A program made the translations under genes and the position numbers. From Paracoccaceae bacterium (GTDB lineage Bacteria > Pseudomonadota > Alphaproteobacteria > Rhodobacterales > Rhodobacteraceae): DNA of 19,432 nt. The notes below the pieces were generated by a model that ran no database searches, had not been told where the DNA came from, and saw nothing but the letters and a program-made list of their open reading frames with translations. Of this stretch, positions 1-8,445 are shown one piece after another. The stretch spans positions 1 through 19,432 of the forward strand of contig WFPZ01000100.1 of the NCBI GenBank assembly GCA_015487335.1, given 5' to 3'. Position 1 is the first letter of the stretch, and each line of letters opens with the position of its first letter.

Positions 1-2154
1 ACCACCTACCTCAGCCTTGCCGGCCGCTACTGCGTGCTCATGCCCAACACCGCGCGCGGCGGCGGGATTTCCCGCAAGATCACCAACGCCGCCGACCGCA
101 AGAAGCTCAAGGAGATCGCCAGCGAGATCGAGGTGCCCGAGGGCGCGGGGCTGATCATCCGCACCGCCGGCGCCCAGCGCACCCGCTCGGAGATCAAGCG
201 CGATTACGAATATCTCCAGCGCCTGTGGGAGCAGATCCGCGAACTGACCCTGAAATCCATCGCGCCGGCCAAGATCTACGAGGAGGGCGACCTGATCAAG
301 CGGTCGATCCGCGACCTCTACAACAAGGACATCGACGAGGTGATCGTCGAGGGCGAGGCGGGCTACCGGGTGGCCAAGGACTTCATGAAGATGATCATGC
401 CGTCCCATGCCAAGAACGTGAAGCTCTACACCGATCCGCTGCCGCTGTTCGCCCGCTACCAGGTGGAAAGCTACCTGAGCTCGATGTTCAACCCCACGGT
501 GCAGCTCAAGTCCGGCGGCTACATCGTGATCGACGTCACCGAGGCGCTGGTGGCCATCGACGTCAACTCGGGCCGCTCCACCAAGGAGGGCTCGATCGAG
601 GAGACCGCGCTGAAGACCAATCTCGAGGCGGCCGAGGAAATCGCCCGCCAGCTGCGCCTGCGCGATCTGGCCGGGCTGATCGTGATCGATTTCATCGACA
701 TGGAAGAGCGGCGCAACAACCTGGCGGTGGAAAAGCGCCTCAAGGAAAAGCTGAAGACGGATCGCGCCCGCATCCAGGTCGGCCGCATCTCGGGCTTCGG
801 CCTGCTGGAGATGAGCCGCCAGCGGCTCAGGCCCGGCATGCTCGAGGCTTCCACCCAGCCCTGCCCGCATTGCCACGGCACCGGGCTGATCCGCTCCGAG
901 GACAGCCTGGCGCTGTCGATCCTGCGCCAGCTGGAGGAAGAGGGCGTGCGCCGGCGCACCCGCGAGGTGCTGCTCAAGGCGCCGGTGGCGATCGCCAACT
1001 ACCTCATCAACCAGAAGCGCGAGCATATCGCGCAGATCGAGGCGCGCTACGGCATGTCGGTGCGCATCGAGGCCGACCCGTTCCTGATCGCGCCGGACTT
1101 CTCGATCGAGAAGTTCAAGACCGCCTCCCGCCCGGTGGCCGAAGCTCCGGTGGTGTCGGTGGATGCTTCGCTGATGGCCGATATGGATGAAGGCGCGCCC
1201 GCCGATGCCCCCGAGGAGCCCGAGGCCCGCGAAGAGAGCCCGGCGCCGAAGAAACGCCGCCGCCGCCGCCGCCGCCGCAAGTCGGGCGGACAGGGTGGCG
1301 AGGCGCCCGAGGCCGCTGTCGCGCAGGCGCCCGCCGAATCACAGGCCGGGGCCGAGGAGGCGAAGGCCGTGGCCGAAGCGGCCGGCGAAGCCGCCCCCGA
1401 AGTTGCTTCCGAAGTTGCTTCCGAAGCTGCTCCGGAAGCCGCTCCCGCGCCCGAAGGCGCCGCGCCGCAGGGCGAGGCCGAAGCGGTAAGCGAGGAGGCG
1501 CCGAAGGAGGAGGCCGAGCAGGAAGCGCAGAAGCCGGCCGGAAAGAAGGCCCCGCGCAAGCGCGCCAGCCGGGCGAAGACGGCGAGGGCCGAAAAAACCG
1601 CTGAAGAGGGTGAAGCGCCGGCAGACGAGGTGCCCGCCGCCGTTGAACCGGCGGAAGAACCCGCCCCTGCGCCCGAAGCGGTGGAGGCTGAACAGGATGA
1701 GGCCAGGCCCGCCAGGAAGCCGCGCAGGACGGTGACCCGCAAGTCCACCCGCAGCCGCAAGGCGAAGGCTGGGGAAGAGGCGGCGCCTGCCGAAGAATCG
1801 ACCGAAGAAGCGGCCCCTTCGGGCGCGGAGGCCGCCGGGGCGGACGCGCCCGAGGCAGCCGAACCCGCCGAAGCGGTGGCCGAGGAGGCTCCGAAGCCGA
1901 AGAAAAGGGCCACCCGTTCGCGCAGCCGCACCTCGAAGGCAGCGAAGGAGAAGGCAGAGGAGGCCCCGGCTCCCGAGGCGGAAGCCGCCACGCCCGAGCC
2001 CGAGCCCGAGTCCGCGCCTGAGACTGCGCCCGAACCTGCGCCTGCCGCTGGCGATGAAAGCGCTACCCCGGCCCCCGAGGCGCAAGCGCCGGAAGCGGCC
2101 GAGGCCGAATCAGAGCGCCCCAGGCGCCGGGGGTGGTGGTCCGTCGGCCGCTGA
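1..2154 (+). CDS. rne: Ribonuclease E, C-terminal part (5' end lies outside the window)
   Basis: This is the single-strand endoribonuclease that starts mRNA decay and processes rRNA and tRNA precursors, normally at the inner membrane or nucleoid as the scaffold of the degradosome. The open frame enters at base 1, so the S1 RNA-binding domain is mostly off the window. What remains aligns by eye with E. coli RNase E: the DNase I-like subdomain carries the two metal-binding aspartates, in AIDVNSG (Asp codon 559-561) and in VIDFIDM (Asp codon 688-690), and the zinc link is CPHC (Cys codons 862-864 and 871-873). From about base 1180 the protein becomes a roughly 320-residue disordered tail of Ala/Glu/Pro-rich blocks alternating with Arg/Lys patches, including eight consecutive Arg. 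Such tails bind RNA and degradosome partners. RNase G is unlikely because it lacks a tail like this. A hairpin lies just after the stop. Confidence 0.96.
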   Translation, partial: TTYLSLAGRYCVLMPNTARGGGISRKITNAADRKKLKEIASEIEVPEGAGLIIRTAGAQRTRSEIKRDYEYLQRLWEQIRELTLKSIAPAKIYEEGDLIKRSIRDLYNKDIDEVIVEGEAGYRVAKDFMKMIMPSHAKNVKLYTDPLPLFARYQVESYLSSMFNPTVQLKSGGYIVIDVTEALVAIDVNSGRSTKEGSIEETALKTNLEAAEEIARQLRLRDLAGLIVIDFIDMEERRNNLAVEKRLKEKLKTDRARIQVGRISGFGLLEMSRQRLRPGMLEASTQPCPHCHGTGLIRSEDSLALSILRQLEEEGVRRRTREVLLKAPVAIANYLINQKREHIAQIEARYGMSVRIEADPFLIAPDFSIEKFKTASRPVAEAPVVSVDASLMADMDEGAPADAPEEPEAREESPAPKKRRRRRRRRKSGGQGGEAPEAAVAQAPAESQAGAEEAKAVAEAAGEAAPEVASEVASEAAPEAAPAPEGAAPQGEAEAVSEEAPKEEAEQEAQKPAGKKAPRKRASRAKTARAEKTAEEGEAPADEVPAAVEPAEEPAPAPEAVEAEQDEARPARKPRRTVTRKSTRSRKAKAGEEAAPAEESTEEAAPSGAEAAGADAPEAAEPAEAVAEEAPKPKKRATRSRSRTSKAAKEKAEEAPAPEAEAATPEPEPESAPETAPEPAPAAGDESATPAPEAQAPEAAEAESERPRRRGWWSVGR
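1255..1278 (+). repeat. (CGC)8 triplet run inside rne
   Basis: Eight identical CGC codons encode eight arginines, flanked by lysine codons, at the start of the disordered tail of RNase E. Use of one codon throughout makes it a true microsatellite as well as a protein feature, so its length could vary between strains without breaking the frame. It probably forms an arginine-rich RNA-binding patch (inference). Confidence 0.85.
1399..1446 (+). repeat. Four tandem 12-base units in the RNase E tail
   Basis: Two perfect copies of GAAGTTGCTTCC are followed by two diverged copies (GAAGCTGCTCCG, GAAGCCGCTCCC). They encode EVAS, EVAS, EAAP, EAAP. The decay from perfect to imperfect copies suggests recent slippage expansion in the acidic part of the tail. 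Confidence 0.8.
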
Positions 2155-2178
2155 TCTGACCGCTGCGAAACCGATGCG

Positions 2179-2199
2179 CGCCGGGCCCAGTGCCCGGCG
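2179..2199. terminator. Hairpin between the convergent stops of rne and tusA
   Basis: CGCCGGGC and GCCCGGCG form a perfect 8-bp stem around the loop CCAGT. The hairpin fills the space between the rne stop (2152-2154) and the tusA stop (2200-2202), so it can serve both strands. There is no clear U tract on either side, so intrinsic termination may be weak. Protection of the 3' ends is an alternative role. Confidence 0.6.
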
Positions 2200-2430
2200 T
2201 CATCTCTTGCGGATGTAGAAGTGGCGTTCCTTGCCGCCTGCTGCCTCGCTGCACAGCAGCTCGTGGCCCGATTCGGTGCAGAAATGCGGCACGTCCACCA
2301 CCGCGGCCGGGTCGTCGGCCCGCAGCCGCAGCACCTGGCCCGGGGCCAGCCCCTGCAGGCGCTTGCGCGCCTTCAGCACCGGCAGCGGGCACAGCAGGCC
2401 GAGCGCGTCAAGATCGTGATCGAACTCCAT
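2200..2430 (-). CDS. TusA/SirA/YedF-family sulfurtransferase
   Basis: This small cytosolic protein of 76 residues belongs to the TusA-like family of persulfide carriers, which move sulfur from cysteine desulfurases to tRNA thiolation or other sulfur pathways. The diagnostic N-terminal motif is present as LGLLCPLPVLKARK, with the active-site cysteine at residue 14 in the CPxP signature. Length and fold pattern (one compact beta-alpha-beta-alpha-beta unit) are typical. A second cysteine lies in HFCTESGH near residue 51 and a third near residue 60, which is common in YedF-like members. It is divergent from ccdA and convergent with rne. The start has only a weak ribosome site. It may be tusA proper or one of several paralogues; the sequence alone does not decide. 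Confidence 0.85.
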   Translation of the reverse strand: MEFDHDLDALGLLCPLPVLKARKRLQGLAPGQVLRLRADDPAAVVDVPHFCTESGHELLCSEAAGGKERHFYIRKR

Positions 2431-2436
2431 GTCCGA

Positions 2437-2465
2437 TCGCTATTCGCGATGTTTCAGCTTGTCCA
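2437..2465 (-). promoter_or_regulatory. Weak candidate promoter of the tusA-like gene
   Basis: On the minus strand TGGACA is followed after 17 bases by TAGCGA. The -35 match is good and the -10 match is poor. The predicted start would fall at or next to the ATG, so the transcript would have almost no leader. An imperfect dyad ATCGC-N5-GCGAT (2436-2450) overlaps the -10 region. Confidence 0.25.
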
Positions 2466-2524
2466 CCAAGATGTGACCTTCCGCACGGGTGACCTCGCCG
2501 CCCAAAGGTTATATGCCCGGTTCC

Positions 2525-3277
2525 ATGTTCGGAATCGAAATCATGGATGCCACCCTGCTGCCGGCGATGTTCGTTGCGCTGCTCGGCGGGGTATTGTCGT
2601 TTCTCAGCCCCTGCGTGCTGCCCATCGTGCCCCCCTATCTGGCCTACATGAGCGGCATCTCCCTGCACGAGATGCAGGAAAACAGATCTGCCGCGCGCAA
2701 GACGTTCCTGCCGGCGCTGTTCTTCGTGATGGGGCTGTCCACCGTCTTCCTGCTGCTGGGCTTCACGGTTTCCAGCTTCGGGGCGTTCTTCCTGCAAAAC
2801 CAGCTGCTGTTCGCCCGCATCTCGGGGCTGGTGGTGGTTGGCTTCGGGCTGCATTTCCTGGGTCTGTTCAGGATCCCGATGCTGCAGCGCGAACTGCGCT
2901 TCGATGCCGGCGACAGGGGCGGCTCGGCGCTGGGGGCCTATGTGCTGGGGCTGGCCTTCGCCTTCGGCTGGACGCCCTGCATCGGCCCGCAGCTGGGGGC
3001 GATCCTCTCGCTTGCGGCCTCCGAGGCCTCGGTGCAGCGCGGCACCATCCTGCTGGGGGTCTATGCGGCGGGGCTGGGCATCCCGTTCATCCTGGTGGCG
3101 CTCTTCGTGACCCGCTCGATGAACCTGATGAACAAGCTCAAGCGCCACATGGGGCTGATCGAGAAGATCATGGGCGTGCTGCTGATCATCGTCGGCATCG
3201 CGCTGATCACCGGCGCCTTCAGCGCCTTCTCCTGGTGGCTGCTGGAAACCTTCCCGGCGCTCTCGATGTTCGGATAG
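2525..3277 (+). CDS. ccdA: CcdA-type cytochrome c biogenesis / thiol-disulfide transporter
   Basis: This integral inner-membrane protein of about 250 residues passes reducing equivalents from cytosolic thioredoxin to periplasmic thiol proteins, for example for haem attachment to cytochrome c. It has about six hydrophobic segments and the two family-defining cysteines: Cys30 in FLSPCVLPIVPPYLAYMSG in the first helix, and Cys152 in FGWTPCIGPQLGA in the fourth. The start is uncertain. ATG is also possible at 2489, 2513 (AAAGG four bases upstream) and 2543. I chose 2525 because the frame then begins MFGIEI directly before the first helix. Only the short CcdA core is present, with no DsbD-like periplasmic or thioredoxin domains. 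It is divergent from the TusA-like gene. Confidence 0.9.
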   Translation: MFGIEIMDATLLPAMFVALLGGVLSFLSPCVLPIVPPYLAYMSGISLHEMQENRSAARKTFLPALFFVMGLSTVFLLLGFTVSSFGAFFLQNQLLFARISGLVVVGFGLHFLGLFRIPMLQRELRFDAGDRGGSALGAYVLGLAFAFGWTPCIGPQLGAILSLAASEASVQRGTILLGVYAAGLGIPFILVALFVTRSMNLMNKLKRHMGLIEKIMGVLLIIVGIALITGAFSAFSWWLLETFPALSMFG

Positions 3278-3296
3278 GCGGCTTAATTTTGCCGCC
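3277..3296 (+). terminator. Hairpin at the end of ccdA
   Basis: GGCGGC and GCCGCC form a 6-bp stem with the AT-rich loop TTAATTTT. The stem starts on the last base of the ccdA stop codon, and CTTCCC follows it. It is a plausible but weak terminator. Confidence 0.4.
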
Positions 3297-3341
3297 CTTC
3301 CCGTCTATGCTCGTCCCCGGTGACGGGAGCGGAAAGCGGCC

Positions 3342-4565
3342 ATGGGCGGATCGCGGCAGAAGGCAGGGGTGAAGCGCAGGCGGGTGTTCTACATCCCCGG
3401 CTACGATCCGCTGCCGCCGCGCCGCTACCGCGAGATCTACCGCAAGGAGGCGGCCCGGCAGGCGGCCGTTTCCGGCCATGTCATCACCATATCGCCGGGG
3501 CGCGACCGCAAGCACTACGGCTGGCACGTGCGGGCCGAGATCGAGGGTGCGCCCGTCGTGGCCGATGTGGAGGTGATGGTGTGGTCGGATATCGTCAGGC
3601 GCTCCATGGATGTCTCGATTGCGGGCACCTACCTGCTCTTGGCCAGAACCGCCTGGATCTACGCCTCCACCGGCGCGCTGGGCCGGCTCCTGCGGCTGCG
3701 CAAGGGGCCGGTGATCGCCGCCTTCTACCCGGTGGCGATGCTGCTGGGGCAGGGGCTGGCGGCCGGGCTGGCCGGCTGGGGGGGCGGAGCGCTGGTTGGC
3801 GCGCTGCTGCACCCGCTGGCGGGCTGGGCGGTGGGGATCGCGCTGGCCATCGCCCTGCTGCGCTGGTTCCGCCGCCTCGACGGCAGGCTCTATGCCCATT
3901 ACCTGCTGCATGACTACGCCTTTTCTGCCCGGCACCGCGGCGCCAACCCGCCCGAAATCGAAGAGCGCCTGGCGCGGTTTCGCGCCCGCATCGCGCAGGC
4001 GCTGGAAAGCGGCGAGGTGGACGAGGTGCTGGTGGTGGGCCATTCCTCGGGGGCGCATCTGGCCGTCAACATCGTTGCCGACATCCTGCGCGAGGGGCGC
4101 GCGCGCCCGGACGGGCCCGCGCTTTCGCTGCTGACGCTGGGGCAGGTGGTGCCGATGGTCTCCTTCCTGCCCCGGGCCGGGCGGCTGCGCGCCGATCTGC
4201 GCCTGCTCTCCACCAGCGAGCGGATCGCCTGGGTGGATGTCTCCGCTCCCGGCGACGGCGCCTGCTTCGCCCTGTGCGATCCGGTGGCGGTCTCGGGGGT
4301 GGCGCCGGAGGAAGGCCAGCGCTGGCCGCTGGTGATCTCGGCCGCCTTCAGCCGCACGCTGAGCCCGGCGCGCTGGCGTGCCCTGCGCTGGCGCTTCTTC
4401 CGGCTGCATTTCCAGTACATCCACGCCTTCGACCGCCCCGGCGACTACGACTATTTCCGCATCACCGCCGGGCCGCTCACCCTGGGGGCGCGCTATGCCG
4501 GGCGCCGCCCCTCGAAAAGCCGCATCGACACGCCCCTGTCCCCGCATCGGAGCATGGCCGCATGA
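3342..4565 (+). CDS. Alpha/beta-hydrolase-like protein with an inserted membrane hairpin
   Basis: This 407-residue protein has an alpha/beta-hydrolase nucleophile elbow, VVGHSSGAHLA, with the likely catalytic serine at residue 235 (GxSxG, 233-237). The N-terminus contains RRVFYIPGYDPLPPRRYR, which resembles the first strand and oxyanion loop of lipases and esterases. Between these, about residues 125-180, lie two strongly hydrophobic segments rich in Gly, Ala and Leu, which look like a membrane hairpin inserted in the cap position. I do not recognise a characterised family. Its ATGA overlap with the downstream P450 gene argues that the two are translated together and act on a common hydrophobic, perhaps lipid, substrate (inference). 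The catalytic acid and histidine could not be assigned with certainty. No strong ribosome site precedes the ATG. Confidence 0.8.
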   Translation: MGGSRQKAGVKRRRVFYIPGYDPLPPRRYREIYRKEAARQAAVSGHVITISPGRDRKHYGWHVRAEIEGAPVVADVEVMVWSDIVRRSMDVSIAGTYLLLARTAWIYASTGALGRLLRLRKGPVIAAFYPVAMLLGQGLAAGLAGWGGGALVGALLHPLAGWAVGIALAIALLRWFRRLDGRLYAHYLLHDYAFSARHRGANPPEIEERLARFRARIAQALESGEVDEVLVVGHSSGAHLAVNIVADILREGRARPDGPALSLLTLGQVVPMVSFLPRAGRLRADLRLLSTSERIAWVDVSAPGDGACFALCDPVAVSGVAPEEGQRWPLVISAAFSRTLSPARWRALRWRFFRLHFQYIHAFDRPGDYDYFRITAGPLTLGARYAGRRPSKSRIDTPLSPHRSMAA

Positions 4566-5968
4566 CGATCCCGCCCAGGCCCGCCTCGCGCCCCGACAAG
4601 GTCTCGCTGCTGCGCTACCTGCGCCTGTTTCGCCGCGATATCCTGTCGGCCCAGCCCGAACGCCTCTACCGCGCCCGCATGGCCGAGTTCCGCACGCCCT
4701 TCTTCCGCTCCTTCCTGATCAACCAGCCCGATCTGGTGCGCCTGGTGCTCAACGAGCGGCCGATGGACTTTCCCAAGTCCTCGCGCATCTCCGAGGGGCT
4801 GCGCCCGCTTCTGGGCGAGTCGGTGTTCCTGACCAACGGCGCGCAGTGGCAGCGCCAGCGCCGGATCATCGACCCGGCCTTCGAGGGGGGACGCCTGCGC
4901 GAGACCTTCCCGGCGATGCTGGCGGCAGGGCAGGCGGCGGTGGAGCGGCTGCAGGCCGCGCCGGGGCGCTTCGAGGCCGAGGCCTTCTCCAGCCACGTGG
5001 CGGCGGACGTGATCTTCCGCACCCTGTTTTCCATTCCGATCACCCACGAGGTGGCGGCGCGGGTGTTCAGCGCCTTCCGCGCCTATCAGCGCCTGCAGCC
5101 GATCCTCAACCTCGGCGCCTTCATTCCCCTGCCGCGCTGGGTGCCGCGCTTTCACCGCCCCGGGGTGCGGCGGCGGGCGCGCGAGATCCGCTCGCTCATC
5201 GAGGCGCTGACCGCCGAGAGGATGCGGGCCATCGCCGCCGGCACCGCGCCCGACGATCTGGCCACCAAGATCATGACCCAGGCCGATCCCGAGACCGGCG
5301 AGCGTTTCGATACCGCCGAGATGGTGGATCAGGTGGCGATCTTCTTCCTTGCCGGCCATGAAACCAGCGCCTCGGCCCTGGCCTGGGCGCTCTACCTGCT
5401 GGCGGCCTTCCCCGAAGCCCAGGAGAGGGTTCTGGAGGAGGTATCTGGACTGCCAGAAAACCCCTATTTTTCCGATATTTCCAGGCTGAATTTCACGCGA
5501 AACGTGTTCCGCGAGACGCTGCGCCTCTACCCGCCGGTGCCGATGCTGGTGCGCCAGGCCACGAAATGCGAGCAGTTCCGAGACCGGCAGGTGCCGCCGG
5601 GGTCGCAGATCGTGGTCAGTCCCTGGCACATGCACCGCCACCGCCGGATGTGGGAGCGCCCCGACGCTTTCGACCCCGACCGCTTCGCCACCGAGAACGG
5701 CAAGGCCTGCCTGCGCGAGGCCTATCTGCCCTTCTCGGCCGGGCCGCGGGTGTGCACCGGGGCGGGCTTTGCCATGGTCGAGGGGCCGCTTCTGCTGGCG
5801 CTTCTGGTGCGTGCCTTCCGCTTTCTGCCGGTTGAGGGGCGCGTGCCCGTGCCCGAGGCCCATCTGACGGTGCGCTCGCGCGATGGCATCTGGCTGGAGG
5901 CCCACCCCCGGCAGGGGCGCGCAGGCAAGGGCGGGGGTCAGGAAGGCGGCTGCCCGTCCTTGCCCTGA
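4562..5968 (+). CDS. Cytochrome P450
   Basis: This haem-thiolate monooxygenase of 468 residues shows all core signatures: NGAQWQRQRR in the C helix (haem propionate contact), AGHETS at 264-269 in the I helix (oxygen activation), ETLR at 318-321 (ExxR, K helix) and the cysteine loop FSAGPRVCTG with haem ligand Cys398. No N-terminal membrane anchor is visible, so it is probably cytosolic and fed by separate ferredoxin and reductase proteins, none of which lies nearby. The start ATG overlaps the stop of the hydrolase-like gene (ATGA), so I take 4562 rather than longer upstream frames. The substrate is unknown. The last 31 bases overlap the convergent ribbon-helix-helix gene. A short stretch around 5451-5505 is noticeably richer in A and T than the rest. 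Confidence 0.95.
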   Translation: MTIPPRPASRPDKVSLLRYLRLFRRDILSAQPERLYRARMAEFRTPFFRSFLINQPDLVRLVLNERPMDFPKSSRISEGLRPLLGESVFLTNGAQWQRQRRIIDPAFEGGRLRETFPAMLAAGQAAVERLQAAPGRFEAEAFSSHVAADVIFRTLFSIPITHEVAARVFSAFRAYQRLQPILNLGAFIPLPRWVPRFHRPGVRRRAREIRSLIEALTAERMRAIAAGTAPDDLATKIMTQADPETGERFDTAEMVDQVAIFFLAGHETSASALAWALYLLAAFPEAQERVLEEVSGLPENPYFSDISRLNFTRNVFRETLRLYPPVPMLVRQATKCEQFRDRQVPPGSQIVVSPWHMHRHRRMWERPDAFDPDRFATENGKACLREAYLPFSAGPRVCTGAGFAMVEGPLLLALLVRAFRFLPVEGRVPVPEAHLTVRSRDGIWLEAHPRQGRAGKGGGQEGGCPSLP

Positions 5969-6174
5969 TAATGGCGCAATACATAGACCCGGATCGCCGA
6001 GGCGAGGCCCCGGGCGGTGCCGCGATCTGCATCAATTTCGGCCGCTAGATCATTGATCGGGCGGCCTTTTTCTGCGGCGATACTGCGGAAGGCCTGCCAG
6101 AATTCCTCTTCCAGGGAGACCGAGGTGCGGTGCCCGCGCAGGGTGAGGGAGCGCTTGACGGGCCGGCTGCTCAT
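5938..6174 (-). CDS. Ribbon-helix-helix domain protein (RHH_4-like)
   Basis: This 78-residue protein begins with a basic strand, RPVKRSLTLRGHRTSVSLEEEFW, followed by two helices (EFWQAFRSIAAEKG and PINDLAAEIDADRG). This is the arrangement of the ribbon-helix-helix DNA-binding fold seen in small alphaproteobacterial proteins annotated as RHH_4. The RTSVSLE segment would be the DNA-contacting strand. Its start overlaps the stop of the DUF4169 gene (ATGA at 6171-6174), so it is the last member of a fumC operon. Its 3' end runs 31 bases into the convergent P450 gene. Its target is unknown; autoregulation of the fumC unit is a possibility. The DNA-binding role is inferred from the fold, not seen. 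Confidence 0.85.
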   Translation of the reverse strand: MSSRPVKRSLTLRGHRTSVSLEEEFWQAFRSIAAEKGRPINDLAAEIDADRGTARGLASAIRVYVLRHYQGKDGQPPS

Positions 6175-6349
6175 TCGTCGTCGTCGATGCGGTGGCGGTC
6201 GAGCATCTTCGCCGCCCTTTCGTTGCGCAGCGCCTCCATCAGCCGCTCGGCCTTGGTGCGCCCGGATTTCGCGGCGTTTTCGGCGCCCCGGGCACGGCTT
6301 TCGGCCCGCGCCCGCTGCTTGCGGGCGCGGTTGAGGTTGACGGGGCGGT

Positions 6350-6353
<4 letters not shown>
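6171..6353 (-). CDS. DUF4169 family protein
   Basis: This very small, highly charged protein of 60 residues begins MNRPVNLNRARKQRARAES and continues as one long predicted helix rich in Arg, Ala and Glu. The pattern VNLxxxRKxRAR followed by an ARAE-type helix is what I know as DUF4169, a family found in alphaproteobacteria, often beside fumarase. The function is unknown. No membrane segment or catalytic motif is visible. It sits between fumC and the ribbon-helix-helix gene with ATGA overlaps on both sides, so it must be co-transcribed and is probably translated by re-initiation. Confidence 0.85.
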
Positions 6354-7744
<1,391 letters not shown>

Positions 7745-7776
7745 GGTCGGGCTCTCCTGAGGGTGATCCGGGCAGA

Positions 7777-7805
7777 GCTATAAGCGCCCCGCCGGGCGGT
7801 GGCAA
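7777..7805 (-). promoter_or_regulatory. Candidate sigma-70-type promoter of fumC
   Basis: On the minus strand TTGCCA (-35, 7805-7800) and TATAGC (-10, 7782-7777) are separated by exactly 17 bases. A start near 7770 would give a leader of about 25 bases that contains the AGGAG ribosome site. It lies downstream of the sspB hairpin, which supports fumC having its own transcript. Confidence 0.6.
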
Positions 7806-7827
7806 TCGCCATTGGCGGGGGGCGGCC

Positions 7828-7844
7828 GGGCGGCAAAGCCGCCC
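7828..7844 (-). terminator. Hairpin after sspB
   Basis: GGGCGGC and GCCGCCC form a perfect 7-bp stem with a three-base loop, six bases after the sspB stop. No U tract follows in the minus direction, so it may end the transcript inefficiently or protect its 3' end. Confidence 0.5.
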
Positions 7845-7850
7845 TTTCCG

Positions 7851-8330
7851 TTACTTGCGGAAACTGTCGAGGCTGACCACCTCGGCATCCTGCGGCGCGG
7901 CCTCGGCCGGTTCCTGCCGCGGCTCGGGGGCCGGGGCGGGGGGCTCTTCGCCGGCGGTCTCCTCGCCGGCGGTTTCCTCCTGGGTTTCGAAGCGCAGGCC
8001 GAACTCCACCGAAGGGTCGACGAAGGTCTTTATCGCGTCATAGGGGATGTAGAGCGGCTCGGGGTTGTCGCCGAAATTGAGGGTGACGGCGAACCCCTCG
8101 TCGCCCACCTGGAGATTGTCGAACCAGTGCTGCATGACGATGGTCATTTCCTCGGGGTAGCGGTCCGACAGCCAGTCGGCCAGCTCCACGTCGGGGTGCA
8201 TGGTGTCGAAGGTGATGAAGAAATGATGCTGCCCGGGCAGGCCGTTTGCGGCCACGTCCGCCAGGACTTCCTTGATGAGGCCGCGCATGGCGCGGTGCAT
8301 CAGATTGCCGTAGTCGATGCTGCGGGACAT
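7851..8330 (-). CDS. sspB: SspB, ClpXP adaptor for ssrA-tagged proteins
   Basis: SspB binds the N-terminal part of the ssrA degradation tag and tethers tagged proteins to the ClpXP protease. The 159-residue product matches the alphaproteobacterial SspB family: an N-terminal helix (YGNLMHRAMRGLIKEVLADV), the beta-rich substrate-binding core with HHFFITFDTMHPDV and LNFGDNPEPLYIPYDAI, then an acidic proline-rich linker from about residue 115, and a conserved short C-terminal motif ending VVSLDSFRK that would dock on the ClpX zinc-binding domain. The linker contains a small duplication (EETAG twice). The gene for the tag itself, ssrA, lies just upstream on the same strand, so adaptor and ligand are encoded together. 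The stop is TAA, followed by a hairpin. Confidence 0.92.
   Translation of the reverse strand: MSRSIDYGNLMHRAMRGLIKEVLADVAANGLPGQHHFFITFDTMHPDVELADWLSDRYPEEMTIVMQHWFDNLQVGDEGFAVTLNFGDNPEPLYIPYDAIKTFVDPSVEFGLRFETQEETAGEETAGEEPPAPAPEPRQEPAEAAPQDAEVVSLDSFRK
7948..7977 (-). repeat. 15-base tandem duplication in the SspB linker
   Basis: Two copies of a 15-base unit, differing at one base (TCGCCGGCGGTCTCC and TCGCCGGCGGTTTCC on the plus strand), encode repeated EETAG in the disordered linker between the SspB core and its ClpX-docking tail. The change alters linker length only. Confidence 0.75.
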
Positions 8331-8445
8331 TTCGGTTCCAGTTGCGTCTCTGCCTCACAGCATACGGGATTCGGAGATGAAGGGAAGGTGCCACGGCACG
8401 ATTGTTCGCTCAGGGTGGTGCGGAAATATCCATCTGGAGAGGGAG
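8331..8445 (-). other. Spacer between ssrA and sspB
   Basis: No protein-coding gene is visible here. On the minus strand there is a small dyad GTGCCGTGGCAC (8399-8388) followed by CTTCCCTTC, which could end ssrA weakly. A TATGCT box (8364-8359) about 30 bases before the sspB ATG could be a -10 element, but no good -35 stands 16-18 bases upstream. So sspB may have a weak promoter or be read from ssrA. Confidence 0.4.

Noticed and set aside
1047..2085. Antisense and off-frame Ala/Ser/Arg-rich frames over the rne tail
   Set aside because: They arise from the low-complexity GC-rich tail; RNase E runs through in one frame.
4493..5905. Minus-strand frame of 470 codons opposite the P450 gene
   Set aside because: The P450 motifs are all on the plus strand; the antisense frame has no domain and covers the junction with the hydrolase gene.
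8388..8399. GTGCCACGGCAC dyad as a strong ssrA terminator
   Set aside because: Only four pairs can form with a usable loop and the following bases are just moderately T-rich on the minus strand, so it is noted within the spacer but not called.
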